A stretch of DNA of 37,099 nucleotides from Terriglobales bacterium (GCA_035691485.1 DASSIZ010000083.1:1-37099); one strand, 5' to 3'. Positions 15,964-25,460 are shown, numbered from the stretch's first letter. A program made the numbers and translations. Notes: generated by a model from the sequence alone, not told the origin.

Positions 15964-17268
15964 CTATTTCTTCGGCTCGATGGCGATCAGGCGATGCTGC
16001 GCCTGCCACTCCTGCTCGGGAAATTTTCCATTCGCCGCCGCCAGGAACTGGTGATAGCTGGCGGCCGCCTCTTTCTTCGCCCCCAGATGATCCAAGGCGG
16101 TCGCGCGCAGGAACAAGGTTGCCGGAATATCCGGCAGAAACCTGGCCCGCGCGTCGAGCGCCTTCAGCGTAAGCGGGTAGTTCTTGTTTTCCGACGCGAC
16201 GAAAGCCAGGTCGCCATAGGCAATGCCATAGTCCGGCTTGAGATTGACGGCTCGCAAAAGCTCGTCCTGCGCATCGGCAAACTTCTTCTGCTCGATCAGG
16301 GAAGTGCCGAGACTATGGTGCAACTCCGCATTGTTCGGCTCTTTTTTCAGGACCTCGCGATACAGGGACTCGGCTTTGGCGAACTGCCGGTTGGCGGCGT
16401 AGAGGTCGGCGAGTTCCCGCGCTGCGGGCGCCTCGCCGGGCGCCAGTTCGATGGCCCGCTCGAACTCCGGTTGCGCCTCCGCGAGCCTGTTTTCGGCGGC
16501 AAGCACGCGGCCCAGCATGAGGTGCGCCCGCGCGTTTCCGGCATCGATGGCGAGGTACTTGCGAAGCGCAGATTCCGCTTCCGGTAGCCGCTTGCTTCGA
16601 AGATAAGTGTTGGCGAGACCGGAAATGGCGTCGGCGGACTTGGGATCACGCTCCGCGGCGGCCTTGTATTCCTGTTCGGCGGTGACCAGGTCCTTGGAGC
16701 GTTCGGCGGCAGCCGCCGCCAACAGATGCGGTTCCGCGCTGCCGGGCTTCTGTTCTGCGGCTTTGCGATACGCCGTCACCGCTTCCTTAGGCTGCTTCGA
16801 TTCCAGCACCTGCCCCAACGAAATCCAGGCGCGATAGAGGCCCTCTTCCGGCTTCGCCGTCGGCTTCAGTTCGGTGGCGGCACGAAGGTACTTGGCGGCC
16901 TCCGGATCGGAGGCGCGCGCCAGCGTCAACCCAAGGTTGAGGTTTGACTCAAAAATGGCGGGGTTGGCGCCGACGGATTTGCGATAGGCGTCAATCGCGT
17001 CCGCATCCCGGTTGAGCGCGGTGTAAACGAAGCCAAGATCGAACCAGGCAATGTAGTTGTTGGGATCGAGCTTGAGGGCTTGCTGCAGCGCCTGTTCTGC
17101 CCCCGCGTAGTCATGCTTGTCGATGGCGGTTTCGCCGCGTGCGATCGCGGCGGTCGCGCCGTTGTCCGCCGGCACACGGTGATGGCGCACGGTTGGCTTG
17201 GACTCCTGCGCGCAGACGCCGCTGGCGCAGGCCAGGCAGAGCAGCAGAATCAGGCTATTTGCCGCCAT
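15964..17268 (-). CDS. Exported TPR-repeat protein
   Basis: 434 residues. Signal peptide (LILLLCLACASGVCA, about 6-20), then about nine to ten tetratricopeptide repeats, e.g. AEQALQQALKLDPNNYIAWF, AEQEYKAAAERDPKSADAIS and AESLYREVLKKEPNNAELHH. TPR proteins are protein-binding scaffolds; the partner is not visible but may be the two small secreted proteins encoded directly after it. Its ATG lies inside the end of uvrA (14-bp overlap, ATGGCGGCAAATAG), so translation is coupled to uvrA despite the unrelated cell compartment. Confidence 0.85.
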   Translation of the reverse strand: MAANSLILLLCLACASGVCAQESKPTVRHHRVPADNGATAAIARGETAIDKHDYAGAEQALQQALKLDPNNYIAWFDLGFVYTALNRDADAIDAYRKSVGANPAIFESNLNLGLTLARASDPEAAKYLRAATELKPTAKPEEGLYRAWISLGQVLESKQPKEAVTAYRKAAEQKPGSAEPHLLAAAAAERSKDLVTAEQEYKAAAERDPKSADAISGLANTYLRSKRLPEAESALRKYLAIDAGNARAHLMLGRVLAAENRLAEAQPEFERAIELAPGEAPAARELADLYAANRQFAKAESLYREVLKKEPNNAELHHSLGTSLIEQKKFADAQDELLRAVNLKPDYGIAYGDLAFVASENKNYPLTLKALDARARFLPDIPATLFLRATALDHLGAKKEAAASYHQFLAAANGKFPEQEWQAQHRLIAIEPKK

Positions 17269-20242
17269 TCGTTCCCGTGCCGCGCCGGCGAACCGCGACT
17301 GCCGGCTCAGGGGCGGGCGCTTCCAGTCGAGAGTTTCCGATAGCAGTTAAGATGCGCGCCAGCCATTTTCCGGTGTACGACTTCGCGCAGCGCGCGATGG
17401 CCTCGGGAGGTCCGGCGGCCACCACCTGCCCGCCGCGCTCGCCGCCTTCCGGGCCCAGGTCGATGACCCAGTCTGCCACCTTGATGACGTCAAGATTGTG
17501 CTCGATCACCAGAACCGAGCCTCCGGCGTCGATCAGCCGCCGGAATGCCGCCAGCAGCTTGCTGACGTCGTCGAAATGCAGTCCGGTGGTGGGCTCGTCA
17601 AAGATGTAAAGCATGCGCGGGCGCCGGCGCTTTGCTTCCTGGTCCTTCTGCGGCGCGAAGTCGCGGACCCGCGGCTGCAAATGCGCCGCCAGCTTGATGC
17701 GTTGCGCCTCCCCGCCGGAGAGCGTGGTCGCCGATTGTCCCAGACGCAGGTAACCGAGCCCCACTTCCTCCAGGACCCGCAGTTTTTCCGTGATCTTCGG
17801 CACCTCGCGGAAAAACTGCAGCGCCTCGCGCACGGTAAGGTTGAGGACTTCGTGGATGTTCTTGCCGCGGTAACGGACTTCCAGCACCTCGGGCTTGAAG
17901 CGTGTGCCCTTGCACTCCTCGCAGATCAGTTCGACATCGGCAAGAAACTGCATTTCCACCGTGACCGTGCCATCGCCCTGGCAGGTTTCGCAGCGTCCGC
18001 CGGGAATGTTGAACGAGAAGTGGCCGGCGCTGAAGCCGCGCTTCTGGGCCTCGGGCAGGGAAGCCATCAGTTCGCGGATGCCGTCGAAGGCCTTGGTGTA
18101 AGTCACCGGGTTGGAGCGCGGGGTGCGGCCGATGGGCGACTGGTCCACCAGCACCACGTCGTCCACAAATTGCCAGCCCCGCAGGGTGGCAGCGCCATTC
18201 ACTGCCGGCGGAATCGCGACATTGGACTGCTTGGCGGAAACCAGCGCGTGATACAGCACGTCGTGCACCAGCGTGGATTTTCCCGAGCCGGAGACCCCGG
18301 TGATGGCGACGATCATCCCGAGCGGAATGGTGACGTCGATGTTCCTCAGGTTGTGCGCGTCCGCGCCCAGCACTTCCAGCTTCTGAATCCCGGGCTTGCG
18401 GCGCTGCGGCGGCGGTTGAATGCGCAGTTCCTGTCCAAGATATCGCCCGGTCAGCGAGGCTGCGTTGCGGCGGATTTCGTCGAAGGTGCCGGTGGCGATT
18501 ACCCGCCCGCCGTTCTCGCCCGCGCCGGGGCCGAGGTCGAGGATATGGTCGGCCGAGCGCATGATCTCGGGATCGTGCTCCACCACCAGGATCGTGTTTC
18601 CCAGGTCGCGCAGGTCGTGCAGGATTTTGATCAGGCGGGTAGTATCCCGGCTGTGCAGCCCGATCGATGGCTCGTCCAGGACATACAGCGTCCCCACCAG
18701 GCGCGAACCGAGCGAGGTTGCCAGCTGAATGCGCTGCGCCTCGCCGCCGGACAGCGTCGAGGCGAGGCGGTCGAGCGTAAGGTATTCCAGGCCGACGTCG
18801 TTGAGAAAACGCAGCCGGTCGCGGATTTCCTCCAGGATCTTGTCCGCGATCTCGCTCTCGGCCGGACTTAGTTTCAGCGTCGTAAAGAACTGCCCCGCCT
18901 GCTCCACCGTCATTGAGCACACCTGGCAGATGTCCTTGCACGCGATTTTTACGTGACGCGCTTCCGGGCGCAGGCGCGCGCCCCCGCAGATGGAGCACAC
19001 TGAATATCCGCGGTACCGGCTGAGGAAGACGCGCACGTGCAGCTTGTACTTCTTGCGTTCCAGGTGGGCGAAGAAGCCTCGCACGCCCCAGAACTTGCTG
19101 TCGCCGTCGACCAGGACCTGCTGGTGCTCCGGCGAAAGCTCGCGCCAGGGAACGTCCAGCGGAATGCCGGCGCTCTTGGCGTAGCGCTTCAGGTCGTTGA
19201 ACAGGGGCTTGTATTTGGGCTTCGTCCAGGGCTCGATCGCGCCCTCGGCCAGCGTCTTGTTCTTGTCCGGAATGACCAGGTCAATATCGAAATCGATGGT
19301 GTTGCCGAAGCCCTGGCAGCGCGGGCAGGCGCCGAACGGATTATTGAAGGAGAACAGGCGCGGCTCGGGTTCTTCATAGAGGATGCCGCACTGCTTGCAT
19401 TCAAAACGCTGTGCGAAGCGCATGCGCTCCGCTGCCTGGCCTCCGCCCGGGGCGGTCTCGAAGACTACTTCGCCGGCCTCGCGGTAGCTGCTCTCAACCG
19501 CGTCCACGATGCGCGTGCGCTGGTCGGGCGCCACCACGATGCGGTCCATCAGGACGAAAACCGGCTCCGAGAAGTCGATGTCCAGCAGCGATTCCGGGGT
19601 GGAAAATTCGAATACCTGTCCGCCCTGGAAGAGCCGGTTGAAGCCCTTCTTGCGCAATTCGAACAGGGTCGCCTTCAGCAGGTCGGATTCTTCCAGTTTC
19701 TGCGCCGCCGGAAGCTGCTTTTTGCGGCCGCGCGATTTCGGCTCCTGCGCAATCACCCGTCCCGCCGGCGGTTGCACCGGGAAGAACACGTTCAGCCGCG
19801 TTCCTTCCGGCAATGCGAGCAAGCGGGAGGCGACTTCATCCACCGTATCCCGTTTGACTTCGACGCCGCACTGCATGCAGTAAGTCCGGCCGACGCGCGC
19901 GAACAGCAGGCGCAAGTAGTCATAAATTTCCGTGGCTGTGGCGACGGTGGAGCGCGGGTTCCGCGTCGTGTTCTTCTGACGGATGGCCACCGCCGGCGCG
20001 ATGCCGTCGATCACATCGGCGTCGGGCTTCTCGATCCGCTCCAGAAACTGGCGGGCGTAGGCGGAGAGCGATTCCACGTACCTGCGCTGTCCCTCGGCGT
20101 AAATCGTGTCGAAGGCGAGCGACGACTTGCCCGATCCCGACACTCCCGTAACCACGGTCAAGGCGTTGTGGGGAATCTCGAAGTCGATGTTCTTCAGGTT
20201 ATGAACGCGGGCGCCGCGGACAACTATGCTTTCCGTTGACAT
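17255..20242 (-). CDS. uvrA: Excinuclease ABC subunit UvrA
   Basis: 995 residues, full length. DNA-damage recognition ATPase of nucleotide excision repair, acting as a dimer with UvrB. It has two ABC modules: Walker [10 protein letters not shown] (33-41) and [13 protein letters not shown], signatures LSGGEAQRI twice, Walker [12 protein letters not shown] and [11 protein letters not shown]. Zinc sites appear as CMQC, CKQC...CPRC, CSIC...CQVC and CETC...CEEC pairs. The C-terminal tail ([20 protein letters not shown]) is longer than usual. A good promoter lies ~80 bp upstream; no LexA-type operator was recognised. Confidence 0.97.
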   Translation of the reverse strand: MSTESIVVRGARVHNLKNIDFEIPHNALTVVTGVSGSGKSSLAFDTIYAEGQRRYVESLSAYARQFLERIEKPDADVIDGIAPAVAIRQKNTTRNPRSTVATATEIYDYLRLLFARVGRTYCMQCGVEVKRDTVDEVASRLLALPEGTRLNVFFPVQPPAGRVIAQEPKSRGRKKQLPAAQKLEESDLLKATLFELRKKGFNRLFQGGQVFEFSTPESLLDIDFSEPVFVLMDRIVVAPDQRTRIVDAVESSYREAGEVVFETAPGGGQAAERMRFAQRFECKQCGILYEEPEPRLFSFNNPFGACPRCQGFGNTIDFDIDLVIPDKNKTLAEGAIEPWTKPKYKPLFNDLKRYAKSAGIPLDVPWRELSPEHQQVLVDGDSKFWGVRGFFAHLERKKYKLHVRVFLSRYRGYSVCSICGGARLRPEARHVKIACKDICQVCSMTVEQAGQFFTTLKLSPAESEIADKILEEIRDRLRFLNDVGLEYLTLDRLASTLSGGEAQRIQLATSLGSRLVGTLYVLDEPSIGLHSRDTTRLIKILHDLRDLGNTILVVEHDPEIMRSADHILDLGPGAGENGGRVIATGTFDEIRRNAASLTGRYLGQELRIQPPPQRRKPGIQKLEVLGADAHNLRNIDVTIPLGMIVAITGVSGSGKSTLVHDVLYHALVSAKQSNVAIPPAVNGAATLRGWQFVDDVVLVDQSPIGRTPRSNPVTYTKAFDGIRELMASLPEAQKRGFSAGHFSFNIPGGRCETCQGDGTVTVEMQFLADVELICEECKGTRFKPEVLEVRYRGKNIHEVLNLTVREALQFFREVPKITEKLRVLEEVGLGYLRLGQSATTLSGGEAQRIKLAAHLQPRVRDFAPQKDQEAKRRRPRMLYIFDEPTTGLHFDDVSKLLAAFRRLIDAGGSVLVIEHNLDVIKVADWVIDLGPEGGERGGQVVAAGPPEAIARCAKSYTGKWLARILTAIGNSRLEAPAPEPAVAVRRRGTGTNGGK

Positions 20243-20323
20243 CAGGGAACCGAAGCAGCCTGTACCCGCCCCAGACCATCTCCGGGTCTACAAACAGGGT
20301 CGGGAATGCTGCGGAATCTTTTG

Positions 20324-20353
20324 ATTATAGAGTCTGGCATCCCTGCTTCACAA
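20324..20353 (-). promoter_or_regulatory. Sigma70 promoter of uvrA
   Basis: On the minus strand TTGTGA (20353-20348), 18-bp spacer, then a consensus TATAAT (20329-20324). Predicted start is near 20317, giving a ~75-nt leader. The remainder of 20354-20537 holds only a weak ATCGC-GAA-GCGAT hairpin and no gene I can support. Confidence 0.6.
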
Positions 20354-20537
20354 CGGCCTGCCGGGCAAGCGCCGCATGGCCCAAATCGGGCGAAGAGCAC
20401 ATCGCGAAGCGATATGTCCCCAAGTAGTTAGCCGTCCAACTTTGCATCCAGGCGGTCAGTTCCAGCATCATGGAGTGTAACAGTGAAACTGCGCTCGGCA
20501 CCGAGTTCAAGCTGCCGGTCGGGGTGAGGTGAATTCA

Positions 20538-20642
20538 ATGTATGAGGTTCTTCTCTTGGCGGCTTGGGTGCCCCTGGCCGGCTTTACCTTGGCCCTGTGT
20601 CTTGGCCCCGATAAGGAAAGCGAAACGTCCTACTCTGAATGA
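20538..20642 (+). CDS. Candidate 34-residue single-span membrane peptide
   Basis: ATG 20538 is preceded by GAGGTG at a workable distance and opens a 34-codon frame. Residues 3-23 (EVLLLAAWVPLAGFTLALCLG) form one clear hydrophobic span, followed by an acidic tail DKESETSYSE. It converges with the small cox-cluster protein and overlaps its last 13 bases. The frame is short enough to arise by chance; the ribosome site, the well-formed span and the charged tail favour a real gene. Single-span mini-proteins often accompany terminal oxidases, which is why its place beside a cox operon is notable (inference). Confidence 0.4.
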   Translation: MYEVLLLAAWVPLAGFTLALCLGPDKESETSYSE

Positions 20643-20890
20643 CCGTCGACCACGGGCGCCTCGACCTCGTTCGCCCGCGGGTTGCGGTTATACCGGAAAG
20701 CAAATCCCACCAGTCCCAGCATGAGTCCGACAGGCGGCAGCAGCAGGGTAAGGACCGCGTGCGTGATGGCCTTCTGCCCGTTGTTGCTGGCGCCCTTCGC
20801 CGAGGTGTAGCACATGGCGCACCCCTGGCCGAATGCCGGTGCGGCGCCCAATGCCGCCAGCAACGCGAGACTGCACAGCCGCGAGCGCAT
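20630..20890 (-). CDS. Small membrane protein with CxxC motif, end of cox operon
   Basis: 86 residues. Start ATG 20890 overlaps the stop of the subunit IV gene (TAATG). A signal peptide or first span (LCSLALLAALGAAPAFG) leads to GCAMCYTSAKG with Cys25 and Cys28, then one membrane span (THAVLTLLLPPVGLMLGLVGFAF) and a charged tail. A CxMC-plus-one-span architecture recurs, from memory, at the end of acidobacterial oxidase clusters. The motif could bind copper or take part in thiol exchange during CuA/CuB assembly; no SCO or Cox11 gene is present in the window. Function not established. Confidence 0.7.
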   Translation of the reverse strand: MRSRLCSLALLAALGAAPAFGQGCAMCYTSAKGASNNGQKAITHAVLTLLLPPVGLMLGLVGFAFRYNRNPRANEVEAPVVDGHSE

Positions 20891-21222
20891 TACCTCACTC
20901 CCAGGTCGATGATGCGAAATGCGTCGGCGAAGAAGACGCACATCAGCGCCAGGCAGACGCACAGCGCAACCATCATCACTCGCCGCATGCGCATGATCTC
21001 GTACTTCATGTGCATGAACCAGAGAATGATCAGCGCCGCTTTGATGATGGAAAGTCCCAGCAGTATGGACAGCATTCTTAACGGCTGCAGCTGTTCGTAT
21101 GCCAGCAGGACCTCGATGCCGGTAATCACCAGCAGCACCGCCCACACGATGTAAAAAGGCGTGTGGCTGTGTCCGCGGTGCTTCAGCGCTTCGCGTTGTG
21201 CGATCAGTGCGTCGGTGCTCAT
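20890..21222 (-). CDS. Cytochrome c oxidase subunit IV (prokaryotic COX4 type)
   Basis: 110 residues with three membrane helices: FYIVWAVLLVITGIEVLLAY, LSILLGLSIIKAALIILWFM and VMMVALCVCLALMCVFFADA. The second helix plus HMKYE is the hallmark of the prokaryotic subunit IV family. It is a small accessory subunit thought to stabilise the CuB site of haem-copper oxidases. It lies 7 bp after the second subunit III gene and overlaps the next by 1 bp. Confidence 0.85.
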   Translation of the reverse strand: MSTDALIAQREALKHRGHSHTPFYIVWAVLLVITGIEVLLAYEQLQPLRMLSILLGLSIIKAALIILWFMHMKYEIMRMRRVMMVALCVCLALMCVFFADAFRIIDLGVR

Positions 21223-21229
21223 GCCTCTC

Positions 21230-21865
21230 CTACTTAATCCTGGCAGACATCAGGTACACCAGCGGAAAAATGAACATCCACACCAGGTCCACGAAGTGCC
21301 AGTACAGGCCGCTGGTTTCAACGTCGTTGGAGGAAAACTTCTTGCCCATGCTGCGCAGCACAATGATTCCGAGCACTACCACCCCGATGGTCACGTGCAG
21401 CATGTGCAGCCCGGTCAGGGTAAAGAACGTGCCGCCGAATTGCGGCGCGCCCCAGGGATTTTTGCTCGGGGTCATGCCCTCGTGAATCAGCCCCATCCAC
21501 TCGCGAATGTGGAGGATCACAAACATGGTCCCGCAGAACATGGTTGCCAGCAGCCAACCGATCGTGCCCTTTCGGTTTCCCAGGCTGGAGGCGGACACCG
21601 CCAGCACCATGGTTAGCGAACTGGTGAGCAGGAACCCGGTCATGATGGTGGCGTTGATGATGCTGCCGCTGTGAAACGGCGTCGGCCAGGTCGGGTTCGA
21701 GATACGTCCGTAGCTGTAGGCAAACAGCAGCGCTCCGAAGGTGAGTGAATCGGAGAGGATGAACAGCCACATCCCGATCTTGTTGGAATAAGTCTGGAAC
21801 AGCGAGGGCTCAAACTCGGTGTGCGCTATACGCTGTCCCACGGCAACATCGGCCATTCTTTCCAT
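21230..21865 (-). CDS. Cytochrome c oxidase subunit III paralog (second copy)
   Basis: 211 residues. COX3-family protein with about five helices and the conserved segments NKIGMWLFILSDSLTFGALL, GTFFTLTGLHMLHVTIGVVV and SGLYWHFVDLVWMFIFPLVY. It supports proton uptake and stability of subunit I. It follows another subunit III gene (21873-22634) by 7 bp; the two share the C-terminal GLH-LH and YWHF pattern but differ at the N-terminus. Starts at Met1 or Met4 are equally possible. Confidence 0.88.
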   Translation of the reverse strand: MERMADVAVGQRIAHTEFEPSLFQTYSNKIGMWLFILSDSLTFGALLFAYSYGRISNPTWPTPFHSGSIINATIMTGFLLTSSLTMVLAVSASSLGNRKGTIGWLLATMFCGTMFVILHIREWMGLIHEGMTPSKNPWGAPQFGGTFFTLTGLHMLHVTIGVVVLGIIVLRSMGKKFSSNDVETSGLYWHFVDLVWMFIFPLVYLMSARIK

Positions 21866-21872
21866 CCTCCGC

Positions 21873-22634
21873 TTACGCCGCGAATTTCAGCAGCGCGAAA
21901 ATGTACAGCCACAAAATCGCCATGAAGTGCCAATACCACGCGGTGACATCCACGACGATGCGTTTCCGCTCCAAGGGCCGCGAACGGAACACCGCGGCCA
22001 GCGCGTAGAGCAGCGCCAGCACTCCTCCCAGCAGGTGCACGCCGTGCATTCCGGTCAGCACGTAGAAGAACGAACTGCTGGGACTGCTGGAGACATAAAA
22101 GCCGCGCTTGCCCAGCTCATGCCATGCCAGCAGTTGCCCGGCAAGAAACCCGAAGCCGAGCACTACCGTGATCGGCAGCCAGGGCATGCCGCGGTCCGGT
22201 TCCTTGGCAATGCCAGGCATCTCCGTCACCGGCACAATCGCCGCCTTGGCAAACGCCGCTCGCCGCGCCATTTCGATGGTGAAGCTGCTCGCCAGCAAAA
22301 TGCAGGTGTTCAGCAGCAGCAAGCCCATGGGCAGGCTGAGCGGCTTCCAGTCCGTGACATAGGCCTGCGTCGCCTGGTCGTAAGAACCGAGCCCCTGGCG
22401 CACGATGTAGGCGCTGGTGAAGGAGACGAACAGCATCACCACCGCCGCCAGGCCGACCATCAGCCCAAGGCGATACCGGCGCAGGCGCTCGCCGAAATCG
22501 GGATAGGGGTCGTCGCGCCCGCCGCCTCCGCCTCCGCCGTAGCGCGGAAAATCGATGACCGGTGGACGCCCCCCGCCGCCGGCTTTCGTTGTCACCGGTT
22601 TCTCGCGGACCCTCAATGTCGGCAAACTGCTCAT
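21873..22634 (-). CDS. Cytochrome c oxidase subunit III (first copy)
   Basis: 253 residues. A Pro/Gly-rich cytoplasmic N-terminus of about 60 residues containing a run of glycines (RYGGGGGGGRDD) precedes COX3-family helices: LMVGLAAVVMLFVSFTSAYI, SLPMGLLLLNTCILLASSF, and FFYVLTGMHGVHLLGGVLAL with the terminal VTAWYWHFMAILWLYIFALL. It starts 10 bp after coxA. The glycine-rich extension is not present in its neighbour and its role is unknown. Confidence 0.88.
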   Translation of the reverse strand: MSSLPTLRVREKPVTTKAGGGGRPPVIDFPRYGGGGGGGRDDPYPDFGERLRRYRLGLMVGLAAVVMLFVSFTSAYIVRQGLGSYDQATQAYVTDWKPLSLPMGLLLLNTCILLASSFTIEMARRAAFAKAAIVPVTEMPGIAKEPDRGMPWLPITVVLGFGFLAGQLLAWHELGKRGFYVSSSPSSSFFYVLTGMHGVHLLGGVLALLYALAAVFRSRPLERKRIVVDVTAWYWHFMAILWLYIFALLKFAA

Positions 22635-22644
22635 AACCCCAACT

Positions 22645-24432
22645 TCAGTGAGATGTGCTGCCGGTCTGTGCCGGATCGGTCTGCATGATGAAATCGCGCG
22701 GCGCGCCGGGGACGCCGTACTCGTACGGCCCGTTATTCACCACCGGAATGTGTCCGCCGAAGTTGTCATGCGGCGGCGGCGACGGGATGGTCCATTCCAG
22801 CGTCGTGCACTCCCACGGATTCACCTCCGCCTTGGCGCCCTTGAACATGCTCCAGAACAGGTTGAACAGGAAAATGAACTGGGCGCTGATGGTGATGATG
22901 GCCGCGATGGTAATGAACTTCTCCACCGGCCAGAACTGGTGCAGGTACGCCACCTCGGTCAGCTGCGAGTAGCGCCGCGGACGCCCGGCGATTCCCTCGT
23001 AGTGCATGGGGAAGAAGATCGCGTACGCGCCGATGAAGGTAATCCAATAATGGATGTACCCGAGAGTGTTGTTCATCTTCCGGCCGAACATCTTGGGGAA
23101 CCAGAAGTAGGTTGCGCCGAAGATGCCGAAGATGGCTGCCACGCCCATGATGAGGTGGAAGTGCGCGACCACGAAGAAAGTGTCGTGCAGCGGAATGTCG
23201 ATCGCCGGTTGCGCCAGGAACGGACCGCTCAGCCCGCCGGAGACGAACAGCGAAACGAAGCCAATGGCGAACATCATGGGCACGGTAAAGCGAATCCGCC
23301 CCTTCCACATCGTGCCCAGCCAGTTAAACGTTTTGATGGCGGAGGGCACCCCGATGGCGATGGTCATCATGCTGAACGCCATGGCCGAATACGGGCTCAT
23401 GCCGCTCATGAACATGTGATGGCCCCAGACGAAGAACCCGAGCACGCCGATGCCCAGCATGGCGTACACCATCGCCTTGTAGCCGAAGATGGGTTTGCGC
23501 GAAAACGTCGACAGGATTTGCGAGGTGACACCCATGCCCGGCAGAATGGCGATGTAAACCTCGGGATGTCCGAAGAACCAGAACAGGTGCTGCCACAGCA
23601 GCGGGGAGCCCCCGTTGTGCTTCACCATTTCGCCGCTCACCACCAGCCCGCCGGGAACGAAGAAGCTGGTGCCGAGATTGCGGTCCAGCAGCAGCAGGAC
23701 ACCGGCGGCCAGGAGAACGCCGAACGCCAGCAGGCCGAGTATGGCGGTCACGAACCAGGACCAGACCGTCAGCGGCAAGCGCATCATGGTCATGCCGCGG
23801 GCCCGCAGGTCCAAGGTTGTAGTGATGAAGTTCAGCGCGCCCAGCAGGGAAGCGATGCAGAACAGCGCGATGCTCGCGATCCACAAATCCTCGCCCAGCC
23901 CTTGTCCCGGACCGGCCGACGGGATTGCGCTCAGCGGCGCGTAGTTGGTCCAGCCTGACAGCGGCGCCCCGCCCTCGACAAAAAACGCGGCAATAATGGC
24001 GACAAACCCCAGGAACGTCGTCCAGAACGACATCATGTTGAGGATGGGAAACGCCATGTCCGGCGCGCCGATCTGGATGGGCAGCATGTAATTGCCAAAG
24101 CCGCCCTGCGGCGCGGTGGTGAGCACGAAAAACACCATGATGGTGCCGTGCATGGTCAGCAGCGCCAGGTAGGTTTCCGGCTTGATGTCGAAGCCCAGGA
24201 CCTTGGCCCCAGGCCACACCAGGTGGATCCTCATCAGCAGCGACAGGAACATGCCGACGAAGACCGATGTCAGCGCCAGGAAGTAATACTGAAGCCCGAT
24301 GACCTTATGGTCGGTGCTGAAGATGTATTTGCGGATGAAGCTGGTAGGCGCGGGATGAACGTGCACTCCTCCGTGCCCGTTCCCGCCGGCTTGCAAGGCG
24401 GAATCATGTTGGGGAGTTTCTGGATTTTGCAT
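22645..24432 (-). CDS. ctaD: Cytochrome c oxidase subunit I (aa3 type A)
   Basis: 595 residues. Catalytic subunit of the terminal oxidase that reduces O2 and pumps protons. Haem a ligands His95 (TMHGTIM) and His426; haem a3 ligand His424 (VVAHFHLIMG). CuB ligands His289 and the pair His338-His339, with the His-Tyr cross-link tyrosine in GHPEVY (Tyr293). Glu291 marks an A1-type D-channel; Asp125 (GAPDMAFP), Asn201 and K-channel Lys367 (PSAIKTFNW) are present. The usual Arg of the D-channel entrance (APDMAFPR) is Ile130 here. ATG 24432 follows the coxB stop by 2 bp. Confidence 0.97.
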   Translation of the reverse strand: MQNPETPQHDSALQAGGNGHGGVHVHPAPTSFIRKYIFSTDHKVIGLQYYFLALTSVFVGMFLSLLMRIHLVWPGAKVLGFDIKPETYLALLTMHGTIMVFFVLTTAPQGGFGNYMLPIQIGAPDMAFPILNMMSFWTTFLGFVAIIAAFFVEGGAPLSGWTNYAPLSAIPSAGPGQGLGEDLWIASIALFCIASLLGALNFITTTLDLRARGMTMMRLPLTVWSWFVTAILGLLAFGVLLAAGVLLLLDRNLGTSFFVPGGLVVSGEMVKHNGGSPLLWQHLFWFFGHPEVYIAILPGMGVTSQILSTFSRKPIFGYKAMVYAMLGIGVLGFFVWGHHMFMSGMSPYSAMAFSMMTIAIGVPSAIKTFNWLGTMWKGRIRFTVPMMFAIGFVSLFVSGGLSGPFLAQPAIDIPLHDTFFVVAHFHLIMGVAAIFGIFGATYFWFPKMFGRKMNNTLGYIHYWITFIGAYAIFFPMHYEGIAGRPRRYSQLTEVAYLHQFWPVEKFITIAAIITISAQFIFLFNLFWSMFKGAKAEVNPWECTTLEWTIPSPPPHDNFGGHIPVVNNGPYEYGVPGAPRDFIMQTDPAQTGSTSH

Positions 24433-24434
24433 GG

Positions 24435-25238
24435 TTATTGTTTCTCCGCCAGGCGCAGTGCCGTCCAGGCGTCATAATCGTTCTGGCTGACCACCTTGAG
24501 AATGCCGTGCATTTTGTAGTGCCCGAGACCGCACAGTTCGGCGCACGCGATCTCGTAGTCGCCGATCTTGTCGGGAGTGAAGTGCATGTGAATCATCAGC
24601 CCGGGAACGGCGTCCTGCTTGAAGCGCATCGAGGGCACGAAAAAGCTGTGGATCACATCCTGCGAGCGCAGGATCACCTCCACTTCGCGATTCACCGGAA
24701 CGTACATGGTGCCGGTGACGAAGTCGTCCTTGGAGGCGGGATCGGTGGAGTCCAGTCCCACCGCCGCTTCTCCGCCCGCCGAGGCGTCCACCAGCTCGGG
24801 TTTGGTGCGCCCGAATTTGCCGTCCGGCCCGGGATAGCGGAAATACCAGGCAAACTGCAGCCCGGAGACCTCCACCTGGACCGCGTTGGGCCTGGCCGGC
24901 TCGAAGCGCTCCGACGCCCACAGGTGAGCGCCGGTAATGGCCAGCCCGAAGAAGAGGACAGCGGTCAGCGCCGTCCACACCACTTCCAGCGTGGTGTTGC
25001 CGTGGGAGTAGGTGGCGGAGGCGCCGGGACGCTCGCGGTATTTCCAGGCAAACAGTCCCAAGCCGGCTTGCGCCGCGATGAACACGATGCCCATCGCAAT
25101 CAAGGTGTATTGGAACTGCGAATCAAGGGCCGGCCCGCTCAGCGATGCCGCTGCCGGCCACCACCAGGTTTTCGCCACGAAGAAATAAGAACAAACAAAT
25201 GTCAGGAGCCAGATGACAAATAACAGCGCAAGGCCCAT
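24435..25238 (-). CDS. ctaC: Cytochrome c oxidase subunit II
   Basis: 267 residues. It receives electrons from cytochrome c at the CuA centre. Two N-terminal helices (about 4-22 and 43-66, with a further hydrophobic stretch 88-107), then the cupredoxin domain. All CuA ligands are visible: His197 (DVIHSFFVP), Cys232, Glu234, Cys236 (CAELC), His240 and Met243. No C-terminal haem-c domain, so this is a caa3-less aa3 enzyme. First gene of the operon coxB-coxA-coxC-coxC2-cox4-CxxC protein. Confidence 0.95.
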   Translation of the reverse strand: MGLALLFVIWLLTFVCSYFFVAKTWWWPAAASLSGPALDSQFQYTLIAMGIVFIAAQAGLGLFAWKYRERPGASATYSHGNTTLEVVWTALTAVLFFGLAITGAHLWASERFEPARPNAVQVEVSGLQFAWYFRYPGPDGKFGRTKPELVDASAGGEAAVGLDSTDPASKDDFVTGTMYVPVNREVEVILRSQDVIHSFFVPSMRFKQDAVPGLMIHMHFTPDKIGDYEIACAELCGLGHYKMHGILKVVSQNDYDAWTALRLAEKQ

Positions 25239-25332
25239 CCTCGAACGCCCCCGTGCTGAAATGTTGATGTGTTCCCTAGGTCAGTTCGCCGGCCGAAAAT
25301 TCCACCCCATCGGGATTTCGCGACCGCCGCGA

Positions 25333-25353
25333 AATATATCACACTGACCAGTG
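25333..25353 (-). promoter_or_regulatory. Possible cox-operon promoter with CACTG-AC-CAGTG operator
   Basis: On the minus strand TATATT (25338-25333) resembles a -10 box. The inverted repeat CACTG-N2-CAGTG (25342-25353) sits directly upstream, in the -35/-10 spacer region. No good -35 is seen, which would fit an activator- or repressor-controlled promoter. The predicted leader is ~90 nt. The rest of 25239-25460 shows nothing else I can support. Confidence 0.3.
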
Positions 25354-25460
25354 ATGCTGCACACTCCAAGCTGTGACGCAAAATATTTCCCGCGGCGGAG
25401 TTGAAAATTGCAACAGCAGGAAAGCCGCGCTGGACGGAGTTTTTGGCCTGGACTCGTCGC

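Noticed and set aside
17598-18998. Long minus-strand frame offset within uvrA
   Set aside because: Arg/Pro-rich composition typical of a wrong frame in GC-rich DNA; uvrA motifs are intact in the other frame.
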